From: Symsagittifera roscoffensis | Taxonomy: Eukaryota; Xenacoelomorpha; Acoela; Convolutidae | Direction: 5' to 3' | NCBI RefSeq assembly: GCF_963678635.1 | Contig: NC_087064.1 | Location: 35,535,716 to 35,599,715 of the forward strand | Length of the DNA: 64,000 nucleotides | Shown here: positions 63,561 through 64,000 of the stretch, piece after piece | Layout of the letters: the number at the start of each line of letters is the position of its first letter | Numbering within the stretch: position 1 is the first letter of the stretch | Notes under the pieces: generated by a model | Told to the model about the DNA's origin: nothing | Databases searched by the model: none | What the model saw: only the letters and a program-made list of their open reading frames with translations | Translations under genes and position numbers: made by a program

Positions 63561-64000
63561 TGTAGTTTGATCGTGAGTCTAAATAGGACAAGTACGGTTG
63601 TTTCTAAGTTAGTGAAAAGATGGGCTAAAATACAGGTTAGAAATTATTCCAAACAAATTATTGAAGGTTATAACGAAGTTTACTCACGTTTTGATGCAAT
63701 TGATTGTAGCGATGATTCAAATTAGAATGATCCGCACAGCTCAAATTCGAACGTCCTATAAACTGGTAAATATTCGTAGCAAATATTTGCAAGAGTTGAA
63801 CGAATCGAAGCATGTGCATAATGGATACCCAAATTGGTTGAAATTAAATAACAGGTTGAAAATGAGGTGGATATAGGTAATAATATGAATGGTGAATTCT
63901 AATGTGATTTTTGGGTAAAATTATGACATTTTTGGACGCATCCCAGTAATGATGGCTACATGTCCCTCCTCCTTATGGACCCCCTCAAGTTGTAGCCAGT
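63561..64000. other. Unassigned right end of window
   Basis: Short frames on the plus strand show no motif. No gene is supported. Confidence 0.4.

Overview
This is a repeat-dominated stretch of a eukaryotic, probably invertebrate, nuclear genome. A nematode-like host is favoured because 3' splice sites of the TTTTTCAG type occur just upstream of reading frames, but the sequence does not prove it. Most of the window is transposable elements. Almost no ordinary host gene is visible; the best candidate is a small RING-like gene at 56.5 kb.

The centrepiece is an unusually large Ty3/Gypsy-type LTR retroelement family, present in three diverged copies. Copy 1 (1-22,030, minus strand) has an LTR of about 3.8 kb, a single 3,160-codon gag-pol frame (8,544-18,026), a second ORF (6,766-8,088) and a third ORF of about 2,160 codons (227-6,712). 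Its 3' LTR lies outside the window. Copy 2 (22,031 to about 33,760, plus strand) begins inside integrase exactly where copy 1's LTR ends, so copy 1 appears to have inserted into it. Copy 3 (43,860-56,250, minus strand) keeps its LTR, gag and protease but has lost RT, RNase H and integrase by internal deletion, and it is cut off inside ORF3.

The family carries cargo not normal for LTR elements. Pol ends in a macrodomain-like (TARG1/OARD1-type) fold with altered catalytic loops. ORF2 is a coiled-coil protein with an SGNH/GDSL hydrolase domain. ORF3 starts with a second, degenerate SGNH-like domain and continues for about 2,000 residues of unknown function, with a basic nuclear-localisation-like cluster and a Cys/His cluster. 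Reading frames in copies 2 and 3 suggest ORF2 and ORF3 were once continuous. In copy 1 a deletion of about 1 kb fused them out of frame and removed most of the SGNH domain. I infer that these proteins could act on ADP-ribose or ester modifications of host or element molecules; this is untested.

Between copies 2 and 3 lies an 8.9-kb near-perfect palindrome (34,980-43,859): two arms of about 4.2-4.3 kb around a 353-bp spacer. The arms carry unrecognised exon-like frames, including a C2H2-like zinc finger. Different genes are intact in opposite arms.

The right end (56.3-64 kb) holds the RING-like gene, a 201-bp inverted-repeat MITE, and a 621-bp tandem array. Each array unit contains a 106-bp-arm palindrome made from the RING gene's 3' end. 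It also holds a decayed non-LTR retrotransposon RT fragment and a GC-rich broken coding fragment.
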